DNA of 64,000 nt from Paracoccaceae bacterium (lineage in GTDB: Bacteria > Pseudomonadota > Alphaproteobacteria > Rhodobacterales > Rhodobacteraceae): the NCBI GenBank assembly GCA_014762635.1, contig JABURR010000015.1:1-64000 (forward strand), written 5' to 3'. This document shows, one piece after another, positions 45,125 to 55,161 of the stretch; within the stretch, counting starts at the first letter, position 1, and the number at the start of each line of letters is the position of its first letter. The position numbers were made by a program, and so were the translations under genes. The notes beneath the pieces are model-generated. The model saw nothing but the letters and a program-made list of their open reading frames with translations, ran no database searches and was not told the origin of the DNA.

Positions 45125-46548
45125 CCCGAACGTCCGGAATGAAACCTTCCAAGCACCCTTCCAAGATGACGAACGGCTTCCAGCGCAGCCTGCTGGCCAA
45201 GCCAGGCCAGCAACGCGACATAGAGGGCGAACCCTGCGACAATGCACAGGAAGAAGAGCGGTACTGCCGCGCTAGCGCTCGCCAACATTCCAAAAAGCCC
45301 GAGAACAGCACTCCCGACAAGCGCAGCGCCGATTTCCACGCGTGGGAGAAAGACCGGTTCCAGACGGCGGCCGATAACGAAAAAGATGGTTATGCCGAGG
45401 AACGCGCTCATAACCATGCCAACGCCTGCTCCGCTGCCCCCAAGAAAAACAATTGCCGCCAGAGAAAAGGGAAGATGCAACGCGAGCGTCATGGCGGAGG
45501 CCAGGAATTGCAGATCAGTCCGGCGCGAGAGTGTGAACGGCAAGGCGAAGAAATTGCCCTGCAGGCCCGTAGCGAGTGCGGCCACGGCGAGGAGCGGAAG
45601 GAAACCGGCAACGTTTTGGGCGAAGGCCTCATCGAACAATACGGCTGCGACCGAGTTACTTGCGGTCGCCAGCAACATGACAAACGGCAGTGCAAGAAAC
45701 ACGAGAAACGAGAAATGCCGCTTGATATGCTCGGCGCTTTCGGTTCGCCCGCCCCGCTCGTGAGCGCCGAAAATCACTACCTCGTTCGAGCGCGTGAGGC
45801 TCGTCATCGGAAGAACGATCGTGCGTTGTGCAATGGTCTGCGCGGCCGCAAAATACCCCACCGCCTCCAGACCCACGAACTGCGCCAGAAGGTATTGCAT
45901 CACCAGAAGCAAGATCATGCCGCTTGAAGCGACGATGCCAAGAGGAACTCCGAATGTCAGGAAGGTGCGCAAGGACCTCAGGCTGGGAAGTGTTGGTCTC
46001 GAATGCTGCATCATCTTCCGGAGCGCGATTCCGCCGGACAATGCCGCCCCGAGGGCCATGCCGAGGACGGCGGCCGAATAGCCCATTCCGGTGGCCACCA
46101 GTGAAACGGCCAGAGTCACGCCGATCACGGGCCGGAACAAGGCAACGGCAGTATAGAGTTTCCGCTCCTTCATGATCTGAAGACCCGCGAGCCCGATTTC
46201 ATGAACCGCGTGCGACGCGCCGAAAACCGCCACCATCAACACCGCGAGCCCCCGCCCGTCCGGCAGGATGGCATAGAGAAGAAGAGCAATCGGGAGCACC
46301 GTGACGAGCAGCACGAACGTGCATCCCAGGATCATCGCTTGCGTGCGTTCCCCGTGTTCGGGGGCGCTATGGAACCGCACCAGGGCCGCGACCATCCAGG
46401 CCGAAATGAGTGTGTGGCCCGTCGTGCCCGTGACGAGGATCACGCTGTAACGCCCGAAATCCGCCGCGCCAATCAGGCGCGTCAGGACCATGAGAACGAT
46501 GACCGTCATCCCGGCGGACAAAACCCTGGGCAGGAAATACCAGTTCAT
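45121..46548 (-). CDS. Polysaccharide flippase (Wzx, MATE-like fold)
   Basis: A 475-residue inner-membrane protein with about 12-14 helices. It matches the oligosaccharide flippase family, which moves undecaprenyl-linked repeat units from the inner to the outer leaflet. N-terminal LPRVLSAGMTVIVLMVLTRL, then LIGAADFGRYSVILV, is typical, as is GVPLGIVASSGMILLLVMQY at the start of the second half. It is transcribed leftwards, convergent with the Wzy-like gene (4-base overlap). Confidence 0.88.
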   Translation of the reverse strand: MNWYFLPRVLSAGMTVIVLMVLTRLIGAADFGRYSVILVTGTTGHTLISAWMVAALVRFHSAPEHGERTQAMILGCTFVLLVTVLPIALLLYAILPDGRGLAVLMVAVFGASHAVHEIGLAGLQIMKERKLYTAVALFRPVIGVTLAVSLVATGMGYSAAVLGMALGAALSGGIALRKMMQHSRPTLPSLRSLRTFLTFGVPLGIVASSGMILLLVMQYLLAQFVGLEAVGYFAAAQTIAQRTIVLPMTSLTRSNEVVIFGAHERGGRTESAEHIKRHFSFLVFLALPFVMLLATASNSVAAVLFDEAFAQNVAGFLPLLAVAALATGLQGNFFALPFTLSRRTDLQFLASAMTLALHLPFSLAAIVFLGGSGAGVGMVMSAFLGITIFFVIGRRLEPVFLPRVEIGAALVGSAVLGLFGMLASASAAVPLFFLCIVAGFALYVALLAWLGQQAALEAVRHLGRVLGRFHSGRSG

Positions 46549-46804
46549 CGTCGGGCGTCCTTCACTCCACGGGATGATTCTCCGTCACCGAGGGCCTGGG
46601 ACCGGCGGCCGTCCGGGCAGTCTAGGCAGTGGTGTCTGACCCGTCCATTCAATTCATTGATGTGCAAAGAAATTCGCGGTCGGCAAAGTGCATGCATCCA
46701 ACATCATTGCTTGCGTGGTTTCCCTTGGCCCTAGTACGCTCGGTCCCGTTACACGAGTGAATTTGACAAACGATCATTTGTTTCGTGCGGGAGTCGGGGG
46801 CGCG

Positions 46805-49366
46805 ATGCGAGGATTTCCATTTCCCAATCTGGGACGCCGCGCCTTTCTTCTTGGAAGCGCCGCCGCACTCACCTTCGCGGATCTTTCCGCCTCTTCGGCA
46901 AGCGCAACGGATGCGCCGTCGCCCATGGTGGGGTTCGCCGGGCCCAACTTGGTGCAGATCACGCTCGAGGACGGGGCAGTGATCGAGCCAAGCGCGCAGA
47001 TGGTCGCGCCTCAAGATATCCGGAACTGGTCCCCGGACCCTTGGAACACCTTCGGAGGTCGAGGGACGCTACACGGGATCGCGGGGAATTTCTCGGGCGA
47101 TCATAACAGCACCGAACCGCAGGTCTTCTTCCCATGGCCCGAAGCCGTACCGGGGGCCTCCCTGATCGGCCACACGGCCGAACCGTCCGCGCCAGCCGGA
47201 AACCCGTCGCGGTGGAGGGTGGCCATCGACGGGGTCGAGGTGCGGGTTCAGTCCGTTTTTCGAAAGATGGTGCCGGTGCGTAGCGTCACGCTGGATGACC
47301 GCAGTCAAGCTCATGTCAAACGGAACCTTGTGACGCTCTCGCTGGATCGCGACATCCCCTTGGCGGCCGCGGTCGAGGTCCAAGGCCCCTCGGTCGGGCC
47401 AATTGACGTGACGCGGCGGGAATCGAACCTGTCGGAAGCGATCCACATCTGTCAGATCGGCTATGACACGGGCGGGTCGAAGAAGGCCTATGTGGGCCTC
47501 TGGCTGGGACTGGACCGGAACGGGATGCACGGGTCGACCGACGGTGCGCTTTCGGAAGAAACTACCTGGCGACTCGTCGATGTCGGGCGGCAGGAACAGG
47601 TGCTGACAGGCAACCTGCGGCTCGAAAAACCGGCTGCGGAGCCTCATTTGCGCGACCAGAACTTCAACGGATGCGATATCTACCTAGCCGACTTCTCGGC
47701 TCTCGATCAACCGGGCACCTATCGGCTCGAGGTCGAGGGGATAGGCGCTTCGCCGGAATTCCCTGTGGCCGCAAACCCCTATGGCGATGCGCTGCGGGCC
47801 GCTGCGCGGTGGTATTTTCACAAGCGATCGGGCTGTGCGATCTCGGAACCACACGGAGAGGGGCGAACACGTCCCCGCAACGGGCACCCGAAAGATGGGC
47901 TGACGGTCTGGCAGAGCACGATCCGCCTGAGCGATACGACCGAGGGCGCCGGCAACCAATCTCCGGAAAAGCTCTTTGCGCGCCAATTGACGCGGGTCGA
48001 GGCGGAAGCCCAAGGCATCATTCCGCAACCCGGCGCCCCCAATCCACGTGCCTGGGGTGGCTGGCACGATGCTGGGGACTGGGACCGGCGCATCCAACAC
48101 ATGGATGCCGTCTACCAGATGGCGCTGGCGGTGGAGCTTTTCCCATCCGTGCGCGAACTCGACCTGAACCTGCCGGAAAGCGGCAAACCCTTTGTCGACA
48201 CGGGGGTCGAAGCGCGGGTTGACCCGGAGGATACCGGCGATGGCAAGACCATCCTGCCCGACCTGATCCACGAGGCGCTTTGGGGAATATCGCTGTGGCG
48301 CCGGACACAGGGCGAAACCGGAGCCATCATCGGTGGCGTGGAGTATTCCCGCTCCGGGATCATCGGGTCGGTATCCTGGAATCCGCTGCAACTGGCCTTC
48401 GCCTACGCCCCCGAGGATTGGGCCGCGTATCATTTCGCACATGCCGCCGCCAAACTCGGCCATGTTATCCGCGAGGTGTGTGGGGACCAGGTTCTGGGGC
48501 ATCGACTGATCTCGGAAGCCTCGGCCGCCTGGCACTGGGCGGAAGCCTCGGGCGAAACCGAGTTCGGACCGGATCTTGATGCCCGGGCACGTTCGGTCTC
48601 GCATATCCGGGTCGCGTCGGCCGCGACGCTCTATCGTGCGACGGGTGATCCTGCCGCCGCGCGGGTTTTCGAGGCACACAATCCATTTCTCCCGAAATCG
48701 GAGATGCGAGAGCTTGGCACCGCGCGCGGGGTCTTCACCTTCTCTTCGCTGGACTATGTGCAGGCCGCACGCGAGGGGCGCGCCTTCGACCGCGACATCA
48801 CCGCAGCGATCTTTGGCTGGATCCGGCAAGCCGTGCGCCGGGATCGGAATAACCGCATGGGGCGCGACTATGGCCTTCATTCGACCAAGATCTATGATTG
48901 GGGCCGTGGCTGGCTACGGTTCGGTCCCGGGATGAACTGGCCGGCAGGCCGTTTCGGGCTGGCCTACGTGGCAACCGGGGCGAAGACCATCCCGCTTCGA
49001 CAGATCGTGACCGAGGGCATGTGGTTCGCCCTGGGCTGCAATCCGTCAAATGTCTCGTTCGTTCAGGGGCTGGGCCATCGCTGCTTCGGTGACCCACTGC
49101 TGCTTGACGGGCGCGGTGAACCCCCAATCCCGGGCCAGATCAGCTTCGGCGTGGCCGGTGGCCCGCTGCACCCTTGGGAAAAACGCCGGATTTCCGGCGC
49201 GATCTTCCCGGAGGATCAGGGCGACTGGCCGATCTATGCGCAAATCTTCGAAAGCCGCCATGTGGCGATCTGCGCTGAGCATGGCGTCAAATCGAACGCG
49301 ATGGAGTGGCTCTTTGCCTGCGCCATGGTCAACGACCTGATCAAGCAATCGCAGGATAGCGACTAG
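46805..49366 (+). CDS. Tat-exported GH9-family glycoside hydrolase
   Basis: An 853-residue secreted hydrolase. The N-terminus has a twin-arginine signal (LGRRAFLLGSAAALTF, Arg11-Arg12). An Ig-like CelD-type module (about residues 225-335; IHICQIGYDTGGSKKAYVGL) precedes a GH9 (alpha/alpha)6 domain. The catalytic-base motif is GGWHDAGDWDRRI (Asp422, Asp425); the likely acid is Glu825 in CAEHGVKSNAMEWL. GH9 enzymes cleave beta-1,4-glucans. In this locus it probably trims or releases the locus polysaccharide or a beta-glucan. ATG 46805 has GGAG-GGGG spacing; upstream frame is non-coding. Confidence 0.85.
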   Translation: MRGFPFPNLGRRAFLLGSAAALTFADLSASSASATDAPSPMVGFAGPNLVQITLEDGAVIEPSAQMVAPQDIRNWSPDPWNTFGGRGTLHGIAGNFSGDHNSTEPQVFFPWPEAVPGASLIGHTAEPSAPAGNPSRWRVAIDGVEVRVQSVFRKMVPVRSVTLDDRSQAHVKRNLVTLSLDRDIPLAAAVEVQGPSVGPIDVTRRESNLSEAIHICQIGYDTGGSKKAYVGLWLGLDRNGMHGSTDGALSEETTWRLVDVGRQEQVLTGNLRLEKPAAEPHLRDQNFNGCDIYLADFSALDQPGTYRLEVEGIGASPEFPVAANPYGDALRAAARWYFHKRSGCAISEPHGEGRTRPRNGHPKDGLTVWQSTIRLSDTTEGAGNQSPEKLFARQLTRVEAEAQGIIPQPGAPNPRAWGGWHDAGDWDRRIQHMDAVYQMALAVELFPSVRELDLNLPESGKPFVDTGVEARVDPEDTGDGKTILPDLIHEALWGISLWRRTQGETGAIIGGVEYSRSGIIGSVSWNPLQLAFAYAPEDWAAYHFAHAAAKLGHVIREVCGDQVLGHRLISEASAAWHWAEASGETEFGPDLDARARSVSHIRVASAATLYRATGDPAAARVFEAHNPFLPKSEMRELGTARGVFTFSSLDYVQAAREGRAFDRDITAAIFGWIRQAVRRDRNNRMGRDYGLHSTKIYDWGRGWLRFGPGMNWPAGRFGLAYVATGAKTIPLRQIVTEGMWFALGCNPSNVSFVQGLGHRCFGDPLLLDGRGEPPIPGQISFGVAGGPLHPWEKRRISGAIFPEDQGDWPIYAQIFESRHVAICAEHGVKSNAMEWLFACAMVNDLIKQSQDSD

Positions 49367-49371
49367 GGGCG

Positions 49372-50652
49372 CTACTGGAAAAGGGCGCCGATTTCCTCGG
49401 GACGGATTACCTTGATCTCGACCGTGTCACCCGGCCATAGTTCCGTGCTCTTCTCGGCGGAGAATTCCTCCATCTCGTCCATGTGGCGGCGGAAGATCGT
49501 GGCCGTGTAGTCGGGATCGGACATCAGCAGTTCAAGCGCGTAGCCCCCGACACTGGAAAGGTACTGGCGGAAATTGTCCATGCGTATCCGGGCCTGGGTG
49601 GCCTCGGTCTGTGCCGCATCACGCTGGGTCAGAAGCTCGAGGCGGCGCAACTCCTGCTGCTGGACCCGTTCCCGTTCCAGCCCGGTCAGCGCCAGCCCCG
49701 CCGCGGCGAGCGCCTCTTCCAAGTCGAGCAGCCGGGTGGCCGAGGCCACCGTGTTGCGCCGGATATCCGCAAGCCGGGAGCTGGGGGCGAGCCCGTCCTG
49801 CACAAGCTTCCGGGTTCGTTCCTCCTCGGCCTCGTCAGTCGCCACGGCACTGGCCTGCTGTTCCTGCTGGCGCAGGAGGATGTCGATCCGCTGCCGGGCT
49901 TGCGCGATCGCGTCTTCGAAGTATTTCAGATCACCTTCCTCGGTTCGCTGATTGGTTTCCATGATCCGGCGCTGCTCGGCGATGATGCTTTCCAGCAGAT
50001 CGTCGGGAACCAGAAGCTCCTGAGCCGGGAGCATGTCCTCAGGCTCCTCGCCCAGTTCCATCGAGGTGCGCCAAACCCGCGCCAATGCGTGGGCATGTTC
50101 GATGGAAGCCTGGGTCAGAGAGGCGCGCCACGAGATGATCTGTTCCTGTCTTGGCACAAGGAGGAGGCCGCGCAGTGGATTATCGAGCCCCCCGGAAAGA
50201 GCCACCACGTCGCGGACCGTCAGGCCCGGCTTGTAGTCGATCTGGCCATTCGCCACCACGTCACCGCTGACAATCACTGGACGCTGGCGGCTCAGGGTCA
50301 GGTCGACCTGGCTGGCTTCAAGCTGGATGATGAAGATCTCGCCATCCCGGTCATACTGCTTGATGATCTCGCCAGCAGCGTTGGCGCGGACTTCTTCCTC
50401 GACGTCGGATGGTAGCCGCCCCTCGGCCTCGTAGAAGCCAAGCCAGGCCAAGTCGAGCTGACCTTCGGCTCTCACTGTAGCCTCGAAATCCAGATGAGAA
50501 AGCCCGGCGATGGATACCCTGACGGTATCGCCCCGCATGAGAACGGCGTCGGCCAAGAGCGGCGTCGCGCCCATGGCAACAAGTCCCGCCAGCAGAAGGC
50601 CGAAAGCCCTCGCGATTGCTCTTCCCCAGAAAACCATGAATGCCCCCAGCAT
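49372..50652 (-). CDS. ExoF/Wza-like polysaccharide export protein with internal coiled coil
   Basis: A 426-residue exported protein. The signal peptide (LLLAGLVAMGATPLLADA) has no lipobox cysteine, unlike Wza. The polysaccharide-export domain begins LMRGDTVRVSIAGLSHLDFE and is followed by an SLBB-like segment (VIVSGDVVANGQIDYKPGL). A helical coiled-coil region spans about residues 195-370. The end (LWPGDTVEIKVIRPEEIGAL) resembles a second SLBB strand pair. This layout resembles rhizobial ExoF. It should form the periplasmic or outer-membrane part of the exporter with the Wzc-like protein. ATG 50652 follows GGGGTGAG; GTG 50661 and ATG 50637 are alternatives. Confidence 0.82.
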   Translation of the reverse strand: MLGAFMVFWGRAIARAFGLLLAGLVAMGATPLLADAVLMRGDTVRVSIAGLSHLDFEATVRAEGQLDLAWLGFYEAEGRLPSDVEEEVRANAAGEIIKQYDRDGEIFIIQLEASQVDLTLSRQRPVIVSGDVVANGQIDYKPGLTVRDVVALSGGLDNPLRGLLLVPRQEQIISWRASLTQASIEHAHALARVWRTSMELGEEPEDMLPAQELLVPDDLLESIIAEQRRIMETNQRTEEGDLKYFEDAIAQARQRIDILLRQQEQQASAVATDEAEEERTRKLVQDGLAPSSRLADIRRNTVASATRLLDLEEALAAAGLALTGLERERVQQQELRRLELLTQRDAAQTEATQARIRMDNFRQYLSSVGGYALELLMSDPDYTATIFRRHMDEMEEFSAEKSTELWPGDTVEIKVIRPEEIGALFQ

Positions 50653-51082
50653 AATTCTCACCCCAAGAAATTCCGGGCTCCAATATCAGGACCGTAAAAT
50701 CGCCCCGGCATCCCGTGAAAGGTTAAACGAGAATTCAATTGGAACCGTAGGAAAAAATTTGTGCCCGAAAATAGACGGAAACAGTATCCGGCACCTGATG
50801 CCATCGTCCCCCCTTTTCCCGACATTGTTCTTTTCTTCGCCTCCCGCTGAACTTGCGCAAGACGAAAGGCTTGCGACAAAGGGTGAATCATAGCACTCTT
50901 TCCGGCGGGGTTGCCGAGTTTTCGGCGAGGGGCAAATTGGCAATTTCGGCCGGAGCCAGGTCGACAATCACGCAACCTCTATTTTGAGTATTCCTTCGGC
51001 GCGGGGGGCGCCGGAGTTCTGTTTTTCAGTCTGCACTATCTCCGCCGCTGTGCGGAGTGGAGGCATTTTTCTGGGGGGTGTT
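50653..51082. other. Divergent regulatory gap, ExoF-like / cytidylyltransferase
   Basis: 430 bases of relatively AT-rich sequence between divergent genes. It holds a small hairpin GCCGA-GTTT-TCGGC (50913-50926) but no gene I can support; the short open frames here lack ribosome sites and family resemblance. It probably contains both promoters of the export and CDP-sugar operons. Confidence 0.45.
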
Positions 51083-51988
51083 GTGAAGGTTGCAATTTTC
51101 GCGGGCGGAAAGGGTTCCCGGCTGATCGAGGAAACTCGAATCCGTCCGAAGCCGCTTGTCGAGATCGGGAACCGGCCGATCCTGTGGCATATCATGATGC
51201 ACTACACGGTCCACGGGCACACCGATTTCGTGCTCGCGCTCGGCCATATGGGCGATCTCATCAAGAAGTACATCGCGGATCTCTGCCAGTATCAGGGTGA
51301 CATCCGGATCGATTTCAAGAACCGCGCCCTGATGGGGTCGCAGGTGCGTGAAAGCATCTCGGACGGTGTGCTGCCCTGGGTCGTGGACCTTATCGAAACC
51401 GGCGAGGAGACGATGACCGGAGGGCGACTTGCACGTCTTCAGCCCTATCTCGGCGACGACACGTTCATGCTGACCTACGGCGACGGGGTCTCGAACGTGG
51501 ACATCGAGAAACTCCTGGCCTTTCACAAGGCGCATGGGCGCCTGGCGACCATGACCATGGTGCGGCCATTCACGACATTCGGCCATCTCAACGTGGCCGA
51601 GGATGGCCAGGTCCGCGGCTTCGAGGAAAAACCCGAGACCGCCGCAGACTGGATCAACGGCGGGTTCTTCGTGCTTGAACCCGGGGTTTTCGACGCGATC
51701 CGCGATGTCAACGGCGACGGCGTCATGTGGGAAGAGGGCCCGCTGAGACGACTCGTGGAGATGGGGGAGCTGATGGCCTACCGCCATTCGGGCTTCTGGT
51801 ATTGCATGGATCATTTGGCAGACAAACGACGTTTGGAAGGGATGTGGAGCGATGGGAGCAGACCGTGGGCAACCTGGGAAGAAGACCGTCCTGGTAACGG
51901 GGCATCTGGGCTATGTCGGGACGGTCGCGACCCCGGTATTGGCCGCGGCGGGATACCGAGTACTTGGGTGCGATATCAATCTCTTTGA
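51083..51988 (+). CDS. rfbF: Glucose-1-phosphate cytidylyltransferase with extended tail
   Basis: Makes CDP-glucose from glucose 1-phosphate and CTP, the entry to CDP-deoxysugars. The nucleotidyltransferase loop is [38 protein letters not shown] and FNGG-type [17 protein letters not shown] are diagnostic. Start is GTG 51083 after a G-rich ribosome site. The family normally ends near [18 protein letters not shown], at about 257 residues; here the frame continues to 301 residues. The extra tail (about 40 residues) is read from the 137 bases shared with the next gene in another frame. Confidence 0.9.
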   Translation: MKVAIFAGGKGSRLIEETRIRPKPLVEIGNRPILWHIMMHYTVHGHTDFVLALGHMGDLIKKYIADLCQYQGDIRIDFKNRALMGSQVRESISDGVLPWVVDLIETGEETMTGGRLARLQPYLGDDTFMLTYGDGVSNVDIEKLLAFHKAHGRLATMTMVRPFTTFGHLNVAEDGQVRGFEEKPETAADWINGGFFVLEPGVFDAIRDVNGDGVMWEEGPLRRLVEMGELMAYRHSGFWYCMDHLADKRRLEGMWSDGSRPWATWEEDRPGNGASGLCRDGRDPGIGRGGIPSTWVRYQSL

Positions 51989-54236
51989 CCGGGCGGATTT
52001 CTTCCCCGGGGGCGAGATCCCGGATGTTCCGAACCTTGCGAAGGACGTGCGCGACCTGACCGCCGAGGATCTGGCCGGGGTCGATGCGATCGTTCACCTC
52101 GCGGCTCTGTCCAACGATCCATTGGGCCAGCTTCGGCCGGGCCTGACGCAGGAAATCAACCACCTCGGCACGGTTCACGTCGCCAAATGTGCGAAGGAGG
52201 CCGGAGTCGGGCGTTTCGTCTTCGCCTCGTCATGCTCGAACTATGGGCGCGCGGGTGCGGACATGATCGACGAAACCGGGCAGTTGAACCCGCAGACCGA
52301 TTACGGAACCTCCAAGGTTCTGGCTGAGCGGGACCTGAAACCGCTGGCGGATGACAGTTTCTGCCCGGTCTTCCTGCGGTTCGCGACAGCCTATGGCGTC
52401 AGCCCACGGATGCGGTTCGACATCGTGCTGAACAACCTCGTGGCGCACGCCTATTCCTCGGGACGGATCCTGATGATGTCCGACGGCACGCCCTGGCGTC
52501 CGATCATCCACGTCGAAGACATGGCCCGGGCGATGGCGGCGGCGCTGCAGGCCGATGCCGACGCGATCCGGGGCGAAGCCTTCAACGTCTGCCGGACCGA
52601 GAACAACTACCAGATCAAGGACCTGGCCGAGATCGTGGCCGAGATCGTGCCCGGCTCGCGCATCGACTATGCCGCCGACGCGGGGCCTGACAACCGCTCC
52701 TACCGCGTGAGTTCGGCGAAGATCGAAAAGCTGATCCCGGGGTTCAAACCGAAATGGGATGCGCGGGCGGGTGCAATCCAGCTCTACGAGGCGGTGCGCA
52801 GTTACGACATCCGCCCCGAGGATTTTGACGGTCGGAAGTACAAGCGCCTGGCGCAGCTTGAGGCCCTGGTGAGCGAGCGGCGGATCGACGACTCCTTCCG
52901 CCTGACCGGGCCGGTCCAGCCGGTGCCGCGCTTGCGCTCGGAAGGGCTGCCCGAACACCGCTCAGCCGAGGATTTCGCTTCCGCTTGCGCAGGGGCCCGG
53001 GATCGCTGCACAGGGAAGCCCGGCATCCTGCCGGTCCTTGACCTTGGCCTGATGCCGAATTCGAACAGCCTCGTCGCGCCGAAGGATCTATGGCGACAGG
53101 AGGCGCGATGGCCGCTGGAACTGGCCTTCGGGCCGGAGTCCAAGCTTTGCCAGATCGTCACCTCTGTGCCGCGGGAAATCCTTTTCAACGCCGACTATCC
53201 GTATTTCTCGTCGGTCTCCCCAGCCCTGCTGGAACATTCGCGCGCCCATGTGCACGAGGCGCTTCGCACCCGCGCGCTGGACGAGAACAGCCTTGTGGTG
53301 GAGCTGGCGTCGAACGACGGCTACCTGCTCAAGTATTTCGTCGAGGCGGGCGTGCCGGTTCTAGGCATCGACCCCGCGCCGAAACAGGTGGAGGAAGCCA
53401 ATCGGATCGGCGTCCGATCGATCTGCGAATTCTTCGGGGAAGACCTTGGCAAACGGCTCCGCAGCGAAGGCCATGCCGCCGACATGATCCTGGCCAACAA
53501 CGTGGTGGGCCATGTTTCGGACCAGAACGATTTCGTCGCGGGCATGGCGGCGATGCTCAAGGACGACGGGGTGGTCGAGGTGGAGTTCCCCTATGTGCGC
53601 CACCTGATCGACCGGCTGGAATTCGACACGATCTACCACGAGCATTTCTGCTATTTCTCCTGCACCTCGGCGCGGAACCTGTTCCTGCGGCACGGGCTGC
53701 ACCTCAATGACGTGACCGAGTTCCCGATCCATGGCGGGACGATCCGGCTGGCCTTCGGCAAAACACCTGCCCCGGCCGCACGCCTGACGGCAATGCTGGA
53801 AGAGGAGGAACGGATCGGCCTCACCCGTCCTGAGTACTACGCCGATTTCGGGGCGCGGGTGCGGGACCTGCGGTCGCGGGTTAGGGCCTTCGTCACCGAT
53901 CTGAAGAAACAGGGGAAACGGATCGCGGCCTATGGCGCGGCGGCGAAAGGGACGATCGCGCTGAATTATTTTGGGCTCGACGGCTCGGTGATCGACTTCG
54001 CCGTCGATCTCAGCCCACACAAGCAGGGCAAGTACATGCCCGGTGTGCGGGTGCCGATCCGCCATCCGGACGCGCTGGTGGACGAGGCCCCGGACTACGT
54101 GATCATCCTAGCCTGGAACTTCGCCGACGAGATCATGAAACAGCAGACCGCCTATACCGACCGGGGCGGGCGTTTCGTCACACTCTGCCCCTACCCGCAG
54201 ATCCACGAACCGGTGCGCGAGCTTGTCGATGCCTGA
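51852..54236 (+). CDS. Fused SDR epimerase/dehydratase and sugar C-methyltransferase
   Basis: A 794-residue bifunctional protein. The N-terminal half (about 12-335) is an extended SDR with [11 protein letters not shown] (Rossmann loop) and catalytic Tyr151/Lys155 in [11 protein letters not shown]. The C-terminal half (about 365-794) resembles NDP-hexose C-methyltransferases: [12 protein letters not shown] (residues 482-493, SAM site), [20 protein letters not shown], and the C-terminal [15 protein letters not shown] domain. These are usually separate neighbours; here they are joined. Zinc cysteines expected at the FCPEC-like position are Gly427 and Ser430. Likely acts on the CDP-sugar. GGAG is very close to the ATG. 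Confidence 0.88.
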   Translation: MGADRGQPGKKTVLVTGHLGYVGTVATPVLAAAGYRVLGCDINLFDRADFFPGGEIPDVPNLAKDVRDLTAEDLAGVDAIVHLAALSNDPLGQLRPGLTQEINHLGTVHVAKCAKEAGVGRFVFASSCSNYGRAGADMIDETGQLNPQTDYGTSKVLAERDLKPLADDSFCPVFLRFATAYGVSPRMRFDIVLNNLVAHAYSSGRILMMSDGTPWRPIIHVEDMARAMAAALQADADAIRGEAFNVCRTENNYQIKDLAEIVAEIVPGSRIDYAADAGPDNRSYRVSSAKIEKLIPGFKPKWDARAGAIQLYEAVRSYDIRPEDFDGRKYKRLAQLEALVSERRIDDSFRLTGPVQPVPRLRSEGLPEHRSAEDFASACAGARDRCTGKPGILPVLDLGLMPNSNSLVAPKDLWRQEARWPLELAFGPESKLCQIVTSVPREILFNADYPYFSSVSPALLEHSRAHVHEALRTRALDENSLVVELASNDGYLLKYFVEAGVPVLGIDPAPKQVEEANRIGVRSICEFFGEDLGKRLRSEGHAADMILANNVVGHVSDQNDFVAGMAAMLKDDGVVEVEFPYVRHLIDRLEFDTIYHEHFCYFSCTSARNLFLRHGLHLNDVTEFPIHGGTIRLAFGKTPAPAARLTAMLEEEERIGLTRPEYYADFGARVRDLRSRVRAFVTDLKKQGKRIAAYGAAAKGTIALNYFGLDGSVIDFAVDLSPHKQGKYMPGVRVPIRHPDALVDEAPDYVIILAWNFADEIMKQQTAYTDRGGRFVTLCPYPQIHEPVRELVDA

Positions 54237-55161
54237 CACGGTACTGGTCACGGGGGCGTCTGGCTTCCTGGGTCAAGCGATGGTGGCGGCCCTGGTTGCG
54301 GATGGGCATCGCGTGGTGGGAACGTTTCGCAACGGCGATCCTACGGCCATCGACGGGGTGTCATGGCGGCGTTGCGATTTGGCCTCCCGGGCCGAGGTCT
54401 CGGCGCTTCTGGCCGAGGAACGCCCGACGCATCTCGTGGCTCTTGCATGGCACATGGGGCCGGGGAACCAGCAGGCGGTCGAGAACTACCGCTGGATCGG
54501 TCCTTCAATCGACCTTCTCATGGACTTCGCCGGAAACGGCGGTCAGCGCGTGGTCATGTGCGGCAGTTGCCGGGAGTATGTCTGGGGAGATGATGCGCCA
54601 CTGTGCGAGGAGAGCTCCCCCCTTGCCGAGGCACCGCCCTATGGCCACGCCAAGGCGGCGCTCTGGCAGGTCTTCGGACCTCTGTGTCAGGAGCTTGGGC
54701 TATCCGGCGCCTGGGCGCGTCCGTTCTTCCTTTATGGCCCGGCGGAACCGGCGCATCGGCTTGTCCCCGATGTCATCCTGTCGCTTCTCGACGGGCGAGA
54801 GGCTGCTTGCAGCAGCGGCACCCAGCGCCGGGACTACCTGCATGTCGGCGATGTCGCCTCGGCTGTGCTCACGCTGATGAACAGCGATCTGCAGGGCGCG
54901 GTGAATATCGGGGCGGGCGAGGCAATTGCCCTCAAGGACATCGTTCTGGAAATAGGGCGTCAGATCGGACGCGAGGATCTGATCCGGTTGGGCGCTCGCC
55001 CGGACAGGCCCGATGACCCACCGGTCATCATCGCCGATACCAGACGCCTTTCCGATGAGCTGGGCTGGAAACCGGAAATTCCGCTTGAAGCAGGACTGCG
55101 ACAAACCATCGACTGGTGGCGCGCCCGGCATGACACCGCGCGCAAGGAAAAGGCATCATGA
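54229..55161 (+). CDS. NAD-dependent epimerase/reductase (extended SDR)
   Basis: A 310-residue nucleotide-sugar SDR. The dinucleotide loop is [20 protein letters not shown]; catalytic Tyr/Lys are in [23 protein letters not shown] and the substrate-domain [15 protein letters not shown] follow. Similar proteins are found next to CDP-glucose cytidylyltransferases and C-methyltransferases, as 4-reductases or epimerases of the modified sugar. ATG 54229 overlaps the stop of the fusion gene by 8 bases; a TTG at 54223 is in frame but less likely. Confidence 0.88.
   Translation: MPDTVLVTGASGFLGQAMVAALVADGHRVVGTFRNGDPTAIDGVSWRRCDLASRAEVSALLAEERPTHLVALAWHMGPGNQQAVENYRWIGPSIDLLMDFAGNGGQRVVMCGSCREYVWGDDAPLCEESSPLAEAPPYGHAKAALWQVFGPLCQELGLSGAWARPFFLYGPAEPAHRLVPDVILSLLDGREAACSSGTQRRDYLHVGDVASAVLTLMNSDLQGAVNIGAGEAIALKDIVLEIGRQIGREDLIRLGARPDRPDDPPVIIADTRRLSDELGWKPEIPLEAGLRQTIDWWRARHDTARKEKAS

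Noticed and set aside
46805-49366. Cellulose biosynthesis operon, suggested by the GH9 gene
   Set aside because: No BcsA/BcsB or PilZ-type genes in the locus; cellulose operons usually carry a GH8 enzyme instead.
50510-50975. Short frames on both strands around the ExoF-like start
   Set aside because: They overlap each other and the leader of the ExoF-like gene, with no start signals and no recognisable sequence.
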